NCBI GenBank assembly: GCA_903845195.1
Contig: CAIMWO010000090.1
Location: 124,001 to 188,000, forward strand
DNA length: 64,000 nucleotides
Direction of reading: 5' to 3'
Source of the DNA: an uncultured Phycisphaerales bacterium
Lineage (GTDB): Bacteria > Planctomycetota > Phycisphaerae > WQYP01
Shown piece by piece: positions 44,460 to 52,949 of this stretch (position 1 is its first letter; the number at the start of each line of letters is the position of its first letter). Made by a program: the position numbers and the translations under genes. Below the pieces are notes generated by a model. It did not search any database, was not told where the DNA came from, and was given only the letters and a program-made list of their open reading frames with translations.

Positions 44460-44487
44460 GAATTCCGAACTCTGAATTCTGAATTCC
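44460..44487. repeat. Heptamer tandem array, GAATTCT type
   Basis: Four seven-base units in tandem (GAATTCC, GAACTCT, GAATTCT, GAATTCC) lie between the convergent genes at 44434 and 44492. Confidence 0.8.
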
Positions 44488-44491
44488 TCTC

Positions 44492-45388
44492 TTATCCAAA
44501 CCGCCCCGTCACATAATCCTCCGTCTGCTTGTTCGTCGGCGTCGAGAAAATCTTCTCCGTCGCGCCAACCTCTACCAACCTCCCCAGGTAAAAGAACGCC
44601 GTGATGTCCGCCACCCGCGCCGCCTGATGCATGTTGTGCGTCACGATCACAATCGTCACATGCTTCCGCAGCGTCTCCATCAACTGCTCGATCTTGTTCG
44701 TCGCGATCGGATCCAGCGCTGAGCACGGCTCATCCATCAGCAGCACTTCCGGCTCCGCCGCAATCGCCCGCGCGATGCACAACCGCTGCTGCTGCCCTCC
44801 CGACAGCGCATTGGCCGAACCGTGCAGCCGGTCCTTCACTTCATCCCACAACCCCGCCCGGTGCAGCGACCGCTCCACCGTCTCATCCAATATTGCCCGC
44901 TTATGAATCCCATCGATCCGCAACGGATAAATCACGTTTTCATAAATGCTCTTCGGAAACGGGTTCGGCTTCTGAAACACCATCCCAATCCGCTTCCGCA
45001 AACTGATCACATCCGTCCCCGGCGCATAAATCTCGCGCCCATGAATCTTGATCGATCCCTCAATGTGGCAGACGTCGATCAAATCATTCAAGCGATTGAT
45101 GCACCGCAGCAGCGTCGACTTCCCGCACCCCGACGGCCCAATGAACGCCGTCACCTGCTTCTCCGGAATCTCCAGATGAATCCCGTGCAAAGCCTGCGTC
45201 TTGCCGTAATGCAGATTCAATCCGCTGACACTTACCGCAATCGGTGCCGCAGCCTTTGCCTCGCTCCGGCCTGCCGGCACGGGTGCCGTCATCACTTGCG
45301 GAGCCTTCACCGATGGTGTGATCAGCGCCTGGCTGGTCGGCGACGCCGCCGCCGGTTGGGTCTCTATTTCAGTTTCGATCATCGTCAT
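44492..45388 (-). CDS. pstB: Phosphate ABC transporter ATPase PstB, isolated
   Basis: PstB powers high-affinity phosphate import with PstA and PstC. The 298-residue protein has an N-terminal Pro/Ala/Thr-rich extension of about 50 residues, then a full ABC ATPase: Walker [13 protein letters not shown]-loop [15 protein letters not shown], signature [14 protein letters not shown], Walker [13 protein letters not shown] and the [10 protein letters not shown] switch. The ATG at 45388 has AAAGGA seven bases upstream. No pstS, pstC, pstA or phoU is in the window, so its partners are elsewhere. Confidence 0.94.
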   Translation of the reverse strand: MTMIETEIETQPAAASPTSQALITPSVKAPQVMTAPVPAGRSEAKAAAPIAVSVSGLNLHYGKTQALHGIHLEIPEKQVTAFIGPSGCGKSTLLRCINRLNDLIDVCHIEGSIKIHGREIYAPGTDVISLRKRIGMVFQKPNPFPKSIYENVIYPLRIDGIHKRAILDETVERSLHRAGLWDEVKDRLHGSANALSGGQQQRLCIARAIAAEPEVLLMDEPCSALDPIATNKIEQLMETLRKHVTIVIVTHNMHQAARVADITAFFYLGRLVEVGATEKIFSTPTNKQTEDYVTGRFG

Positions 45389-45853
45389 GTCACAATCCTT
45401 TCCATCGATACAACTTCCAGGAAGGTCGAGACTCCCGCAGACCGCCATCCCACATGCTGCTCAACGTGCAGTCTTCCCTCTATGTAAGCCTCCCCTCGGC
45501 CCAACGTAAAGCATTCATTCACAACTAGAAGGAAGTTTAGCGCCGCCCTAACATTCCCCCCCCGCCCCCACCCCATCTCTACATTCCCGCGAAATTCCGA
45601 CCCCCAGTTATTCCCGCCCTATTTCACACCCAATTTGTGTTCATTTGTGGCTAATTTACCGTCGTCGCCCCCCGCAAAAGCACTCCGCGCCCCCCACTGC
45701 CCCTCTTATCGGACAGCCGCCGCCCCATAAGTAACCCCCTGAATGATCGCTGCTTACATCGAAAAAATGATTTGCCTCTCCGCAAATTGGAGCAATACTT
45801 CTCACAACACAAACAGCGCCGCACACCAACTGCATCGCCGGGAGAGAGTACTC
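45389..45853. other. Intergenic region with decamer repeat
   Basis: No gene is seen between pstB and the PAS gene unless the latter starts at an ATG at 45743, which lacks a ribosome site. The spacer holds two decamer-type units (ATTTGTGTTC and ATTTGTGGCT, 45633-45652) related to those at 15912 and 48285. No clear Pho box was recognised. Confidence 0.5.
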
Positions 45854-46894
45854 GTGAATTCCACACCCCATAACTCACCATCCCAACCCTCTGACCCCAA
45901 GCGCCACAACCGCTTCGCGCCCCTGTTCGACCCCTCCGCCACCCCCAGCTCACACGACAACAGCCCCCTCATGCAAGATCCGGCCATTCCCAATACCGCC
46001 AACTCCCCCATCGAAATCGCCTCCCCCCTGGCTCATCACGCGCTCCCCGAAGCCCCTTCAGACGCCCAGGTCCGCTTCCTCCTGTCACTTTATGAACACC
46101 TCCCCGTCATGGTGGCCCAGCTCACCTTCGACGGCCACGTCCTCCGCTCCAACCCCGAATTCACCCGCATCACCGGCTACTCCCCCGCCGATCTCGAAGG
46201 CAAAAATTTCTGGGCCCTCCTCTTCCCCGGCCGCCTCTTCGCCCAGGTCCCCCGCTTCGTCTCCGCCGTTCACCCCAGCCCCCTCCTCCGCGACATCCCC
46301 ATGGTCATTCGCACCAAGCGCGGCCAGGAACGCACCATCGCCTGGACCCGCTTCGTCGTCACCTCCGCCAACGAATCCCCCTGCATCGTCTGCGTCGGCT
46401 CAGACCTCACCGACCGCCTCATGGATTCCGATCGCCTCCCCAACGTCGTCCTCCCCGCCAACACCCCTTGCAAACCCACGCTACCCGATCTCGAATCCCT
46501 GGCGAGCACCGATTCCATCACCCCCACCGAAAATCCCGCCGACACTCCCGAAATCGACGGCACATTCGTCACACCCCTGGCCGTCTCCCCCCCCGCTCTC
46601 AAAATCGATGATCGCGGCGGCAAAGCCATTCAGGACGTCCACGAATTCCTCACCCAGGTCGAAACCCGCCTCCATGATCTTCAAATGGCTTTCCACCAAG
46701 GCCAGATCCGCCACGTCGCCAATCTCGCCGACCAACTGAAAACCGGCGCCTACGCCTGCGGCCTCCTCGCGTTCTCCTCCGCCGCCCAAAACCTCCACTC
46801 CGCCGCCTCCACCGGCGCCGTCGACCTCGTCACCACCCGCGTCCACGAACTCGTCACCCTCTGCAACCCCGCCACCAAGGCTCATAACCCATAA
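45854..46894 (+). CDS. PAS-domain signalling protein with C-terminal helical (Hpt-like) domain
   Basis: The 346-residue protein (GTG 45854, with GGAGAG upstream; an ATG at 45743 would add 37 residues) has a disordered N-terminus rich in Pro, Ser and Asn. A PAS domain lies at about 75-185 (YEHLPVMVAQLTFDGHVLRS, then RITGYSPADLEGKNFWALLF). A C-terminal four-helix-like region at about 255-340 (DVHEFLTQVETRLHDLQMAF) may be an Hpt-like domain, but a clear phospho-histidine motif is not evident. No kinase domain is present, so it may act as an adaptor. The stop codon lies within a heptamer array. Confidence 0.72.
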   Translation: MNSTPHNSPSQPSDPKRHNRFAPLFDPSATPSSHDNSPLMQDPAIPNTANSPIEIASPLAHHALPEAPSDAQVRFLLSLYEHLPVMVAQLTFDGHVLRSNPEFTRITGYSPADLEGKNFWALLFPGRLFAQVPRFVSAVHPSPLLRDIPMVIRTKRGQERTIAWTRFVVTSANESPCIVCVGSDLTDRLMDSDRLPNVVLPANTPCKPTLPDLESLASTDSITPTENPADTPEIDGTFVTPLAVSPPALKIDDRGGKAIQDVHEFLTQVETRLHDLQMAFHQGQIRHVANLADQLKTGAYACGLLAFSSAAQNLHSAASTGAVDLVTTRVHELVTLCNPATKAHNP

Positions 46895-46908
46895 CCCATA
46901 ACTCATAT
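46881..46908. repeat. Heptamer tandem array, CCCATAA type
   Basis: Four seven-base units (CTCATAA, CCCATAA, CCCATAA, CTCATAT) run through the end of the PAS gene, supplying its last residues and stop codon, and into the spacer. Confidence 0.75.
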
Positions 46909-46989
46909 CCCGCCCCCTGCTGCCTACTTCCTGCCAAATCGCTACAATACCCCAATGAACTAAAACTCCACTCAAAAGAGGTCCCCGCC

Positions 46990-47235
46990 ATGCCCACCGA
47001 TGAAGAATTGAAACACGCGTACAAAGCCTTCAAAAAGCGCCTCAAACTCACCCGCCTCGACGATGAATCCCGCCTCGGCCGCAGCCCCCTCACCGGCGGC
47101 GCCACCGGCGTCGAATCCATCATCCCCCCGCGCGAATTCTCTCAGGAAATCTGGGATGAACTCGTCAAACGCGGCCGCCTCTCCCGCGACTCCGACGGCT
47201 TCTACCGCATCGGCACCTTCAAGGGCGGCGTCTAA
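46990..47235 (+). CDS. Small conserved-looking hypothetical protein
   Basis: The 81-residue protein is hydrophilic. It has a charged helical start (DEELKHAYKAFKKRLKLTRL), then GATGVESIIPPREFSQEIWD and a basic, Gly-rich end (GFYRIGTFKGGV). AGAGG lies eight bases before ATG. It resembles small proteins that recur in planctomycete genomes without assigned role, as far as I recall. Its neighbour downstream is an IS element. Confidence 0.6.
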   Translation: MPTDEELKHAYKAFKKRLKLTRLDDESRLGRSPLTGGATGVESIIPPREFSQEIWDELVKRGRLSRDSDGFYRIGTFKGGV

Positions 47236-47315
47236 CAACGCAACACATCGCCCGCGAGATAGCCGTCAGCATGCGCGCTGCCCTACATCTTTATTCTCAC
47301 TCATTTGTGTTCATT

Positions 47316-48284
47316 AGGCTTTGTTGAAACCCTCGTTAAAGCTTATGAAAGTAACGATTCGATATACTCGTGATGGATACCACACGACCCATGACGCGGT
47401 CGCCGGTGGCGTTGGCCAGGAAGGCCTTGGAGATCTCCCAAAGAGCCTTTCCTGCCTATTCCAGCCGGTTCAGCCGCCGCGATTTTACCCAGCAGCAGAT
47501 GTTCGCCCTGCTGGTCTTGATGACCTTTCTCAAGACCGACCACCGCGGCATCGTGGCGATCGTCGCCGAATGGTCGGATCTGCGCGCGGCCTTGGGACTG
47601 ACCAGGGTTCCGCATTATTCGGCCCTCTACAAGGCGCAGCAGCGCCTCTTAAAAAAGTCCTTACCAGCGACTTATGGACGCGGTATTTGGCGAAGCACGA
47701 AGCCGCCAGCTTATCGAAGCACGCCCGGAAGCCAGCATCGACTCGACCGGCTTCGACGCCGGTTCGCGTTCGTCGCACTATGCCTGGCGGACCGGGCAAA
47801 AACGCTACCAACTCCGCTGCTGGCCCAAGCTGACGCTGGCCTGCCACAATGCCTCGCATCTGCTGATCGACGTGGTGGTCTCGGACGGCCCGAGCCAGGA
47901 TGCGCCGTTCTTCCGCCCCATTCTGGAGAAGGCTCATGCCCGCCTGCCGCTGGACCGTGTGCTGGCCGATGCCGGCTACGATACGGAGCATAACCATGCG
48001 TATGCACGCGAAAATCTGGGCATTCGCAGCAGCGTCATTGACCTCAACCGACGGGGTGGCAAGCGCTGGGCCAAGACCAAGTATCGCCGCCAGATGTACC
48101 AGCAGTTCCAACGCGTCGTGTACCGTCAGCGGGTGCAGATCGAAAGCGCCATCTCGCGGCTCAAGCGCCGCTTGACCAGTTCGTTGCGCGGCCGAAGCCG
48201 CGTGACCCAGTGCCATGAAATCCATCTTCGCGTGCTTACTCATGATCTGCTGCTCTTGAGTGGATGAGGGTTTCAACAAAGCCT
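47316..48284. mobile_element. IS4/IS5-type insertion sequence with 19-base perfect terminal inverted repeats
   Basis: The ends AGGCTTTGTTGAAACCCTC (47316-47334) and its exact complement (48266-48284) bound a single transposase gene. No target duplication is obvious. The flanks (TTTGTGTTCATT on the left, TCCATTCATGTTCATTTGTGG on the right) belong to the decamer repeat family, so the element seems to have landed in one of those arrays. Confidence 0.88.
47373..48267 (+). pseudogene. DDE transposase split by a frameshift in an A6 run
   Basis: The first part (47373 to about 47650) encodes MFALLVLMTFLKTDHRGIVA and similar segments. The catalytic part continues in the next frame from about 47657, with SIDSTGF (first Asp), VLADAGYDTEH (second Asp) and RVQIESAISRLKRRL (Glu). 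Removing one A from the run at 47651-47656 restores a single frame (LLKSPYQRLMDAVFGEA). The stop lies within the right inverted repeat. It may be a dead copy, a sequencing error, or a case of slippage at the A6 run. Confidence 0.82.
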
Positions 48285-48289
48285 GTCCA

Positions 48290-48625
48290 TTCATGTTCAT
48301 TTGTGGCTATTTGTTGCCCTTTTGCCATCATCTCAGGAGAGGGGGATGAGGGGAGGTAGCAGAGGTCGATGGAGATTTCACCATGGCCTATGGTGATGCG
48401 CTCCGTCAGTGATTCCGTGACTTTTCGTTTTTCTTGATATTCCAGTGTTGGCCATCGACTGTATAGGTCGCGGGCGTTGGTGACCACCTGATCCTTGGAG
48501 TGGTAGGAGATCTTCAGAAGGTCCACTTCGGCTTGCAGCCGGGGTATCTCTTCGTCCAGTTGCTTGAGACGCTCTTCCAATGGGTGGTACCGGCTAGCCT
48601 CGTCGAGACGCTCTCCAGCGATCCA
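48290..48625 (-). pseudogene. C-terminal remnant of a large serine recombinase
   Basis: On the minus strand the frame encodes a coiled-coil segment (RLKQLDEEIPRLQAEVDLLK) followed by ARDLYSRWPTLEYQEKRKVT and IDLCYLPSSPSPE. This is the C-terminal pattern I recognise from large serine recombinases of mobile elements. The catalytic and zinc-ribbon parts are missing, and the reading continues into unrelated sequence beyond about 48625, so it is a truncated relic. The IS lies directly downstream of it. Confidence 0.65.
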
Positions 48626-49513
48626 CAAGGCATCGGCTTTGTGGAAATCAACGTGGCCCAGACCCAGTCCCAGGTCGTCAAGACGCTGGGCATCAAGAAA
48701 ACGCCGGTCGCGGAAGAAAGCAATGGCCCCTGGCTGATCCGCCAAAACATCTCGCCAGACGAACCCCTGACCGATCTGCGTTTGACAGAATTCATCGCAG
48801 CCAATCCGAAACTGACCAAGCTCACCAGCAAAGAGCTACCCAACACGGCATTGCTCAAAGACCTGCGTTCATTGTTCCACTTGCCGGCGCTATCCGTGTT
48901 GGAACTTTCAGATGCTTCGGGGCTGTCGGATATTACAGTGCTGGGCAAACTGACCGGCCTGACGAAGCTGACATTAGCAGGTGTGCGAACCAAGAATCTT
49001 GGACCATTATCCACACTCTCGCATCTGACCACGCTGGACTTGAGCGGTTCTGGTGAAGTCTCTGATATATCTCCCCTGCGGTCATTGACCGCGCTCAAAG
49101 GTCTGACGCTGACTGGCTGTCCCAAGGTATCGGAATTGAAATCCTTGGTGGACCTGCGGGAATTGACCACATTGGGCTGTGCTGGCTGCATCGGCATCAC
49201 CGACGTAACGCCACTGAAATCCTTGCCGAAGCTGACGACGCTGAATCTTGCCGACTGCACAGAGCTCGTAGATATCGCACCCCTCGCCCAATGCGCCAAG
49301 CTCCGCCAACTGGATCTTCGACGATGCGAGAAAGTCCGGGCCGACGATCTTCAGTGGCTGCAAAACACCTGCTGGATTGCAAGATATTGGCCGGTGAATA
49401 GACACACCAGGAATCCACTTAAGCACATTCCTGGGTCTGTTGGCCCTGGGCTCATCGGTCTGCTGAGCCGCCGTCGTCGCCGCGTGGCGCGAGAAGAAAC
49501 GATGCCTAGGTGA
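48596..49513 (+). pseudogene. 5'-truncated leucine-rich-repeat protein gene
   Basis: The frame starts in mid-protein at the junction with the recombinase remnant (LVETLSSDPQGIGFVEINVA, which recalls the end of a phosphate-binding-type domain). It runs through about six LRRs of 22-24 residues (LSDITVLGKLTGLTKLTLAG and similar). The C-terminus HIPGSVGPGLIGLLSRRRRR looks like a degenerate PEP-CTERM sorting tail (motif, hydrophobic stretch, Arg cluster). No own start codon or ribosome site is evident, so it is probably not expressed as a full protein. Confidence 0.6.
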
Positions 49514-50391
49514 GGGAGAACCGAGAGAAGTTGTTGCAGTGAGGACTTCCATGGCTGCACTCGAAAAGGATGCGGCCCGTCCTGTACAGAATTGTTATCA
49601 CGGGAGCGGCTGAACAGAATTTGGCAGAAGCGAGAATGGCGTCATGAGCTGAGCGGGTTGTGTACAGGGAAGAGGTTGAATTGGGTTCGAAGATCACCCG
49701 GCTGAGTTTTCGTAGAGGGGAATTATTAAAAAAGCACCCCGGGGAAGGCAGAGGTTTAGGAGGGTACCAAAGGCGCGACTCTTGAGCACGGATGTGGATT
49801 ATTTCGTCGTCGAGCTACTACCTATGCCATGCGTGTCCCCGGGGCACTTTATTTGAATCGCATCTCTCCAGTTTGCCGGACCATGTGAATCTCGGCCCAA
49901 TGATTCGCCTCGCAACCGAATCATGGCGAAGGAGCTTCCGGCGCCCGCAAACCCGAACGAAGCAGATGCGGTTTCCTTCTCCTTCCCCAGTTGCTCCTGG
50001 GCTGCAACTTCTTCGCAAGTATTCGCACACCTGCTGCCGTTGCTTGAGGGGTTTCTCCCTCCCCCCACTCATACCTACGTCATGCCAGGCCAAATCCTGC
50101 GCAAAACACATTGCTTTTTTTTGGGGGGGGGTGAATCATGGGCACGGCAACATGGCGTCATCTTCAAGGTGTCGCGAATTATCCCCCCCCACGAGCTTTA
50201 CGCCGCCGTTGTTCTACTTGGAATCCCTTGAGACGACCGATCAAATCGAATGCCGGCCCAGCCTATCGCTGATGAACTGGAGAATATATAGGTAACTTTG
50301 CTAGACGTGAGAATGAAGCGCATAGCACGCACCCATCCTGCGTATTTAACTATGGCGATTGGAACTCTCGGCAGCGAGGTAGGGATGCCCT
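49514..50391. other. Non-coding or decayed region
   Basis: No convincing gene is seen on either strand. The region contains homopolymer runs (T8 directly followed by G9 near 50118) and open frames without ribosome sites or protein-like composition. It separates mobile-element relics from the sigma/kinase cluster. Confidence 0.5.
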
Positions 50392-50397
50392 TATAAT
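50392..50397 (+). promoter_or_regulatory. Predicted -10 box for a leaderless sigma factor transcript
   Basis: A perfect TATAAT ends six bases before the ATG at 50404, and no ribosome site is present. Confidence 0.55.
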
Positions 50398-50403
50398 ACT
50401 GGC

Positions 50404-51135
50404 ATGATGGATGCGTCTAACACCAGCTTCCCCAGCACCGCCTGGAGCCTGATTACCAAGGCCGGCGTACCCAATGATGAGGGACGGCGCGCCTTGGAGG
50501 AAGTGTTGACCCGCTATCTTCCCGTGTTGCAAACCTATTTAAAACGCGTGCATCGAATCCACCCGCAAGAAGCTGAGGATCTCCTGCAAAGTTTTTTGGC
50601 GGACAACTTCTTGAAGAACGAACTGGTTACGAAAGCGGACCGAACGCAGGGCAGATTTCGGTCGCTTCTCATCACGAGCCTGGATCGATTCCTCGTCAGC
50701 CGCGTGCGTTACGACTATGCCCAGAAGCGTGACCGCCGCTTGAACGTGAATGTTGAAAATGCTTTCGACGTACAAGGCCGAGAACCTGAAGCCAAGGATA
50801 TTATTGAGATCGAGTGGGCTCGCGCCACCGTGGCCGAAACCTTGCGCCGTATGCGCCTTGAGTGCGAGGTGAGCAATCGGCAGGATGTCTGGGGCATCTT
50901 CAACGCACGACTTCTTTCTTCGATTTTCGGTGGAACCGCCACGCCCTACTCCGCACTTTCTGTGGAATATGGACTGACTTCGCCCAATCAAGCGGCGAAT
51001 TTGCTGATCACCGCCAAGCGGATGTTTGCACGGTCATTGCGAGCGGTAATCGCTGAATATGTGCCCGACCAGTCCAGCGTCGAGGAAGAAATCACGGAAT
51101 TACGCAACATCCTCCGGAACGCAGGCGGCGAATAG
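50404..51135 (+). CDS. Planctomycete-type sigma-70 family sigma factor
   Basis: The 243-residue protein has a region 2-like part (PSTAWSLITKAG, VLTRYLPVLQTYLKRVHRI, EAEDLLQSFLADNF, then GRFRSLLITSLDRFLVSRVR) that I recognise from sigma factors encoded beside planctomycete kinases. The C-terminal part is less typical of region 4 (VEYGLTSPNQAANLLITAKR). It heads a cluster with an unknown gene, a pseudopilin and a kinase-WD40 gene. A TATAAT lies six bases upstream, so the message may be leaderless. Confidence 0.82.
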   Translation: MMDASNTSFPSTAWSLITKAGVPNDEGRRALEEVLTRYLPVLQTYLKRVHRIHPQEAEDLLQSFLADNFLKNELVTKADRTQGRFRSLLITSLDRFLVSRVRYDYAQKRDRRLNVNVENAFDVQGREPEAKDIIEIEWARATVAETLRRMRLECEVSNRQDVWGIFNARLLSSIFGGTATPYSALSVEYGLTSPNQAANLLITAKRMFARSLRAVIAEYVPDQSSVEEEITELRNILRNAGGE

Positions 51136-51173
51136 CACCTCCAAATGGATCTGCACACAAAGGACAGTGAATC

Positions 51174-51716
51174 GTGACACAACAAAGCAATGATACGCCC
51201 CGCACCGATTTCAAACTGCAGTTGGAGGATCTGAGCACCGAGGAACTCACCGTCTTGTGGCAGGCAGAGTCGGTTGAGTTCGTTTGGGATCTATCCGATC
51301 TGACCGCGTTGTGGCAACAGCAACTGGATGCGTCAATCATTGCGGACCTTTCCTTGAACGTGGCCGGCGATACACTTCAATTCAAGAGTTTGTGTTCTGA
51401 CGCCGTACCCCCCATTGCCACCTTTCGTGAGTTGTTGAATCATCCGTCGGCACCACCTCATCTTCTGGATGCCGTGCGTCGGTGGACTAAAATTCGCGCT
51501 GCCGCGCCAGAGGGCACCGGCGTAGGACCCATCGCGGGCGTTCTTTACTATGTCACGATTGCGGTCGGCCTTCGGCTCGCATACCCGCGTCCCACAAAAC
51601 TCACGCGGGAAGCCTTGAAGATCGGTTTCGAATGGGCTTTGGAGCAAGGTTTCCTGGACGCCCAGACTCGCAACCTATTGGAAAGTGCGCGGTTGAGGTG
51701 CATTGAAAAGTCGTGA
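51174..51716 (+). CDS. Hypothetical protein in the sigma/kinase cluster
   Basis: A GTG at 51174 with AAAGGA upstream starts a 180-residue protein without signal peptide. The N-terminal half is acidic (FKLQLEDLSTEELTVLWQAE); the C-terminal half is helical with FRELLNHPSAPPHLLDAVRR and GVLYYVTIAVGLRLAYPRPT. It follows the sigma gene by 38 bases and is probably co-transcribed. It may be a partner or regulator of the sigma factor, but there is no motif to prove this. Confidence 0.7.
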   Translation: MTQQSNDTPRTDFKLQLEDLSTEELTVLWQAESVEFVWDLSDLTALWQQQLDASIIADLSLNVAGDTLQFKSLCSDAVPPIATFRELLNHPSAPPHLLDAVRRWTKIRAAAPEGTGVGPIAGVLYYVTIAVGLRLAYPRPTKLTREALKIGFEWALEQGFLDAQTRNLLESARLRCIEKS

Positions 51717-51987
51717 CGGTCTTCCGATGCAAGCTATGACATTCTGGCATCGTGACTGAATGTCGCAATGTAATAAGACTTTTAATATGTATATCATCGC
51801 TTCTTGAGGGTAGGTCTGAATTGAGGGCCGCCCTGCCGAAATTTAGTCTGGTATCCGCTCATCTGTCCGTTTATAAAGGGAGATGGTACGGTTGTTTGTG
51901 CCCCGAAGCGTTCGAGGCCGGCCTCAATTTGTCCACTGGCCCTGACTACCACTTGGTTGCAAGGTCATCTGACGAGGGTGTCGCGTG

Positions 51988-52926
51988 ATGTTAATCCACG
52001 CCCTACCGTCGAGGAGGCAGGCATTCACCCTTCTTGAATTGTTGGTGGTGGTAGGAATCATTGCACTACTGATTGCCGTACTCTTACCTAGCCTGAATCG
52101 GGCCCGTGAAAATGCCAATCGATCAAAATGTGGTACTAATCTCCATGCCATCGGCAGAGCTTTGACGCTCTATGCTGCGTCCGAATCGGATATGTTTCCT
52201 GCGCAACCGCCACCAGACAGCTCAATTTCGCTTGGGATCGGACTCTGGAATAACCCGCCAAATCCTTTTCAATGGCCCGACACCGTAGATGAAGCCATTC
52301 GCAATGATTTCGATACGTCGAGCGGGGGATGGTTTCCACAGATGGGAGATCCGGCAGCCAATCTTTGGCTGCTGGTGCTGCGTGGGAATGTCGGTCCAAA
52401 GCAATTCATCTGCCCGTCCGATTCAACAATTCCTCGGGTTTCGGTAGTGAGTTTTGGTCCGCCATTGAGTCCAAACGTCGTTTACAACGACAATTTTGGC
52501 GCTGCCGACGCGGGTGCGTTGGTCGGCAATTACGCCAACACACTCAGTTACAGTTTTGCCTATCCGTGGTATGCGGAGCTCACAGATCCCGGGAAATGGT
52601 GGAAGAGCACAATGGATGCCAGTCTTCCGATCGGATCGGATATGGCTCCATCAGGCGTGGACGCGGCCAATGATCCGACCGGGCCGCCGGGCCAGAGCAT
52701 CAGCAACTCCAAGAACCATAGCGGCGGATTGGGACAGAATGTCCTGTTCGCAGACGGGCACATCGACTTTTTGAAGACCAATCGGGTCGGGCAATCAGGC
52801 GACAACATCTTCACGGCGCAGAACGACACCGACTATGTATCCGCAGGTGGCACCGGATTCAATACCGTTCCAACATTGCCGCAAGTCGGGCCGTTCGACA
52901 TCATCATGGTTCCGGCAAGGCCCTGA
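51988..52926 (+). CDS. Prepilin-type (pseudopilin) protein with H-X9-DG motif
   Basis: The 312-residue protein starts with a prepilin signal: a short basic leader (SRRQA), then FTLLELLVVVGIIALLIAVL, with glutamate at position 5 after the cut, and it would be cleaved by a prepilin peptidase. The C-terminal part contains HSGGLGQNVLFADGH, the H-X9-DG motif found in large planctomycete pseudopilin families. The start is ATG 51988, with GAGGG upstream. It lies inside the sigma/kinase cluster, alone and without other secretion genes. Confidence 0.88.
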   Translation: MLIHALPSRRQAFTLLELLVVVGIIALLIAVLLPSLNRARENANRSKCGTNLHAIGRALTLYAASESDMFPAQPPPDSSISLGIGLWNNPPNPFQWPDTVDEAIRNDFDTSSGGWFPQMGDPAANLWLLVLRGNVGPKQFICPSDSTIPRVSVVSFGPPLSPNVVYNDNFGAADAGALVGNYANTLSYSFAYPWYAELTDPGKWWKSTMDASLPIGSDMAPSGVDAANDPTGPPGQSISNSKNHSGGLGQNVLFADGHIDFLKTNRVGQSGDNIFTAQNDTDYVSAGGTGFNTVPTLPQVGPFDIIMVPARP

Positions 52927-52949
52927 CCAGTGTGCGATAAGCGCTGAGA

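Noticed and set aside
49792-50295. A 167-residue plus-strand open frame in the spacer before the sigma gene
   Set aside because: No ribosome site and no protein-like pattern; it spans a T8G9 run.
51752-51988. A 78-residue frame before the pseudopilin gene
   Set aside because: No ribosome site, no recognisable feature, and it ends in the next gene's start region.
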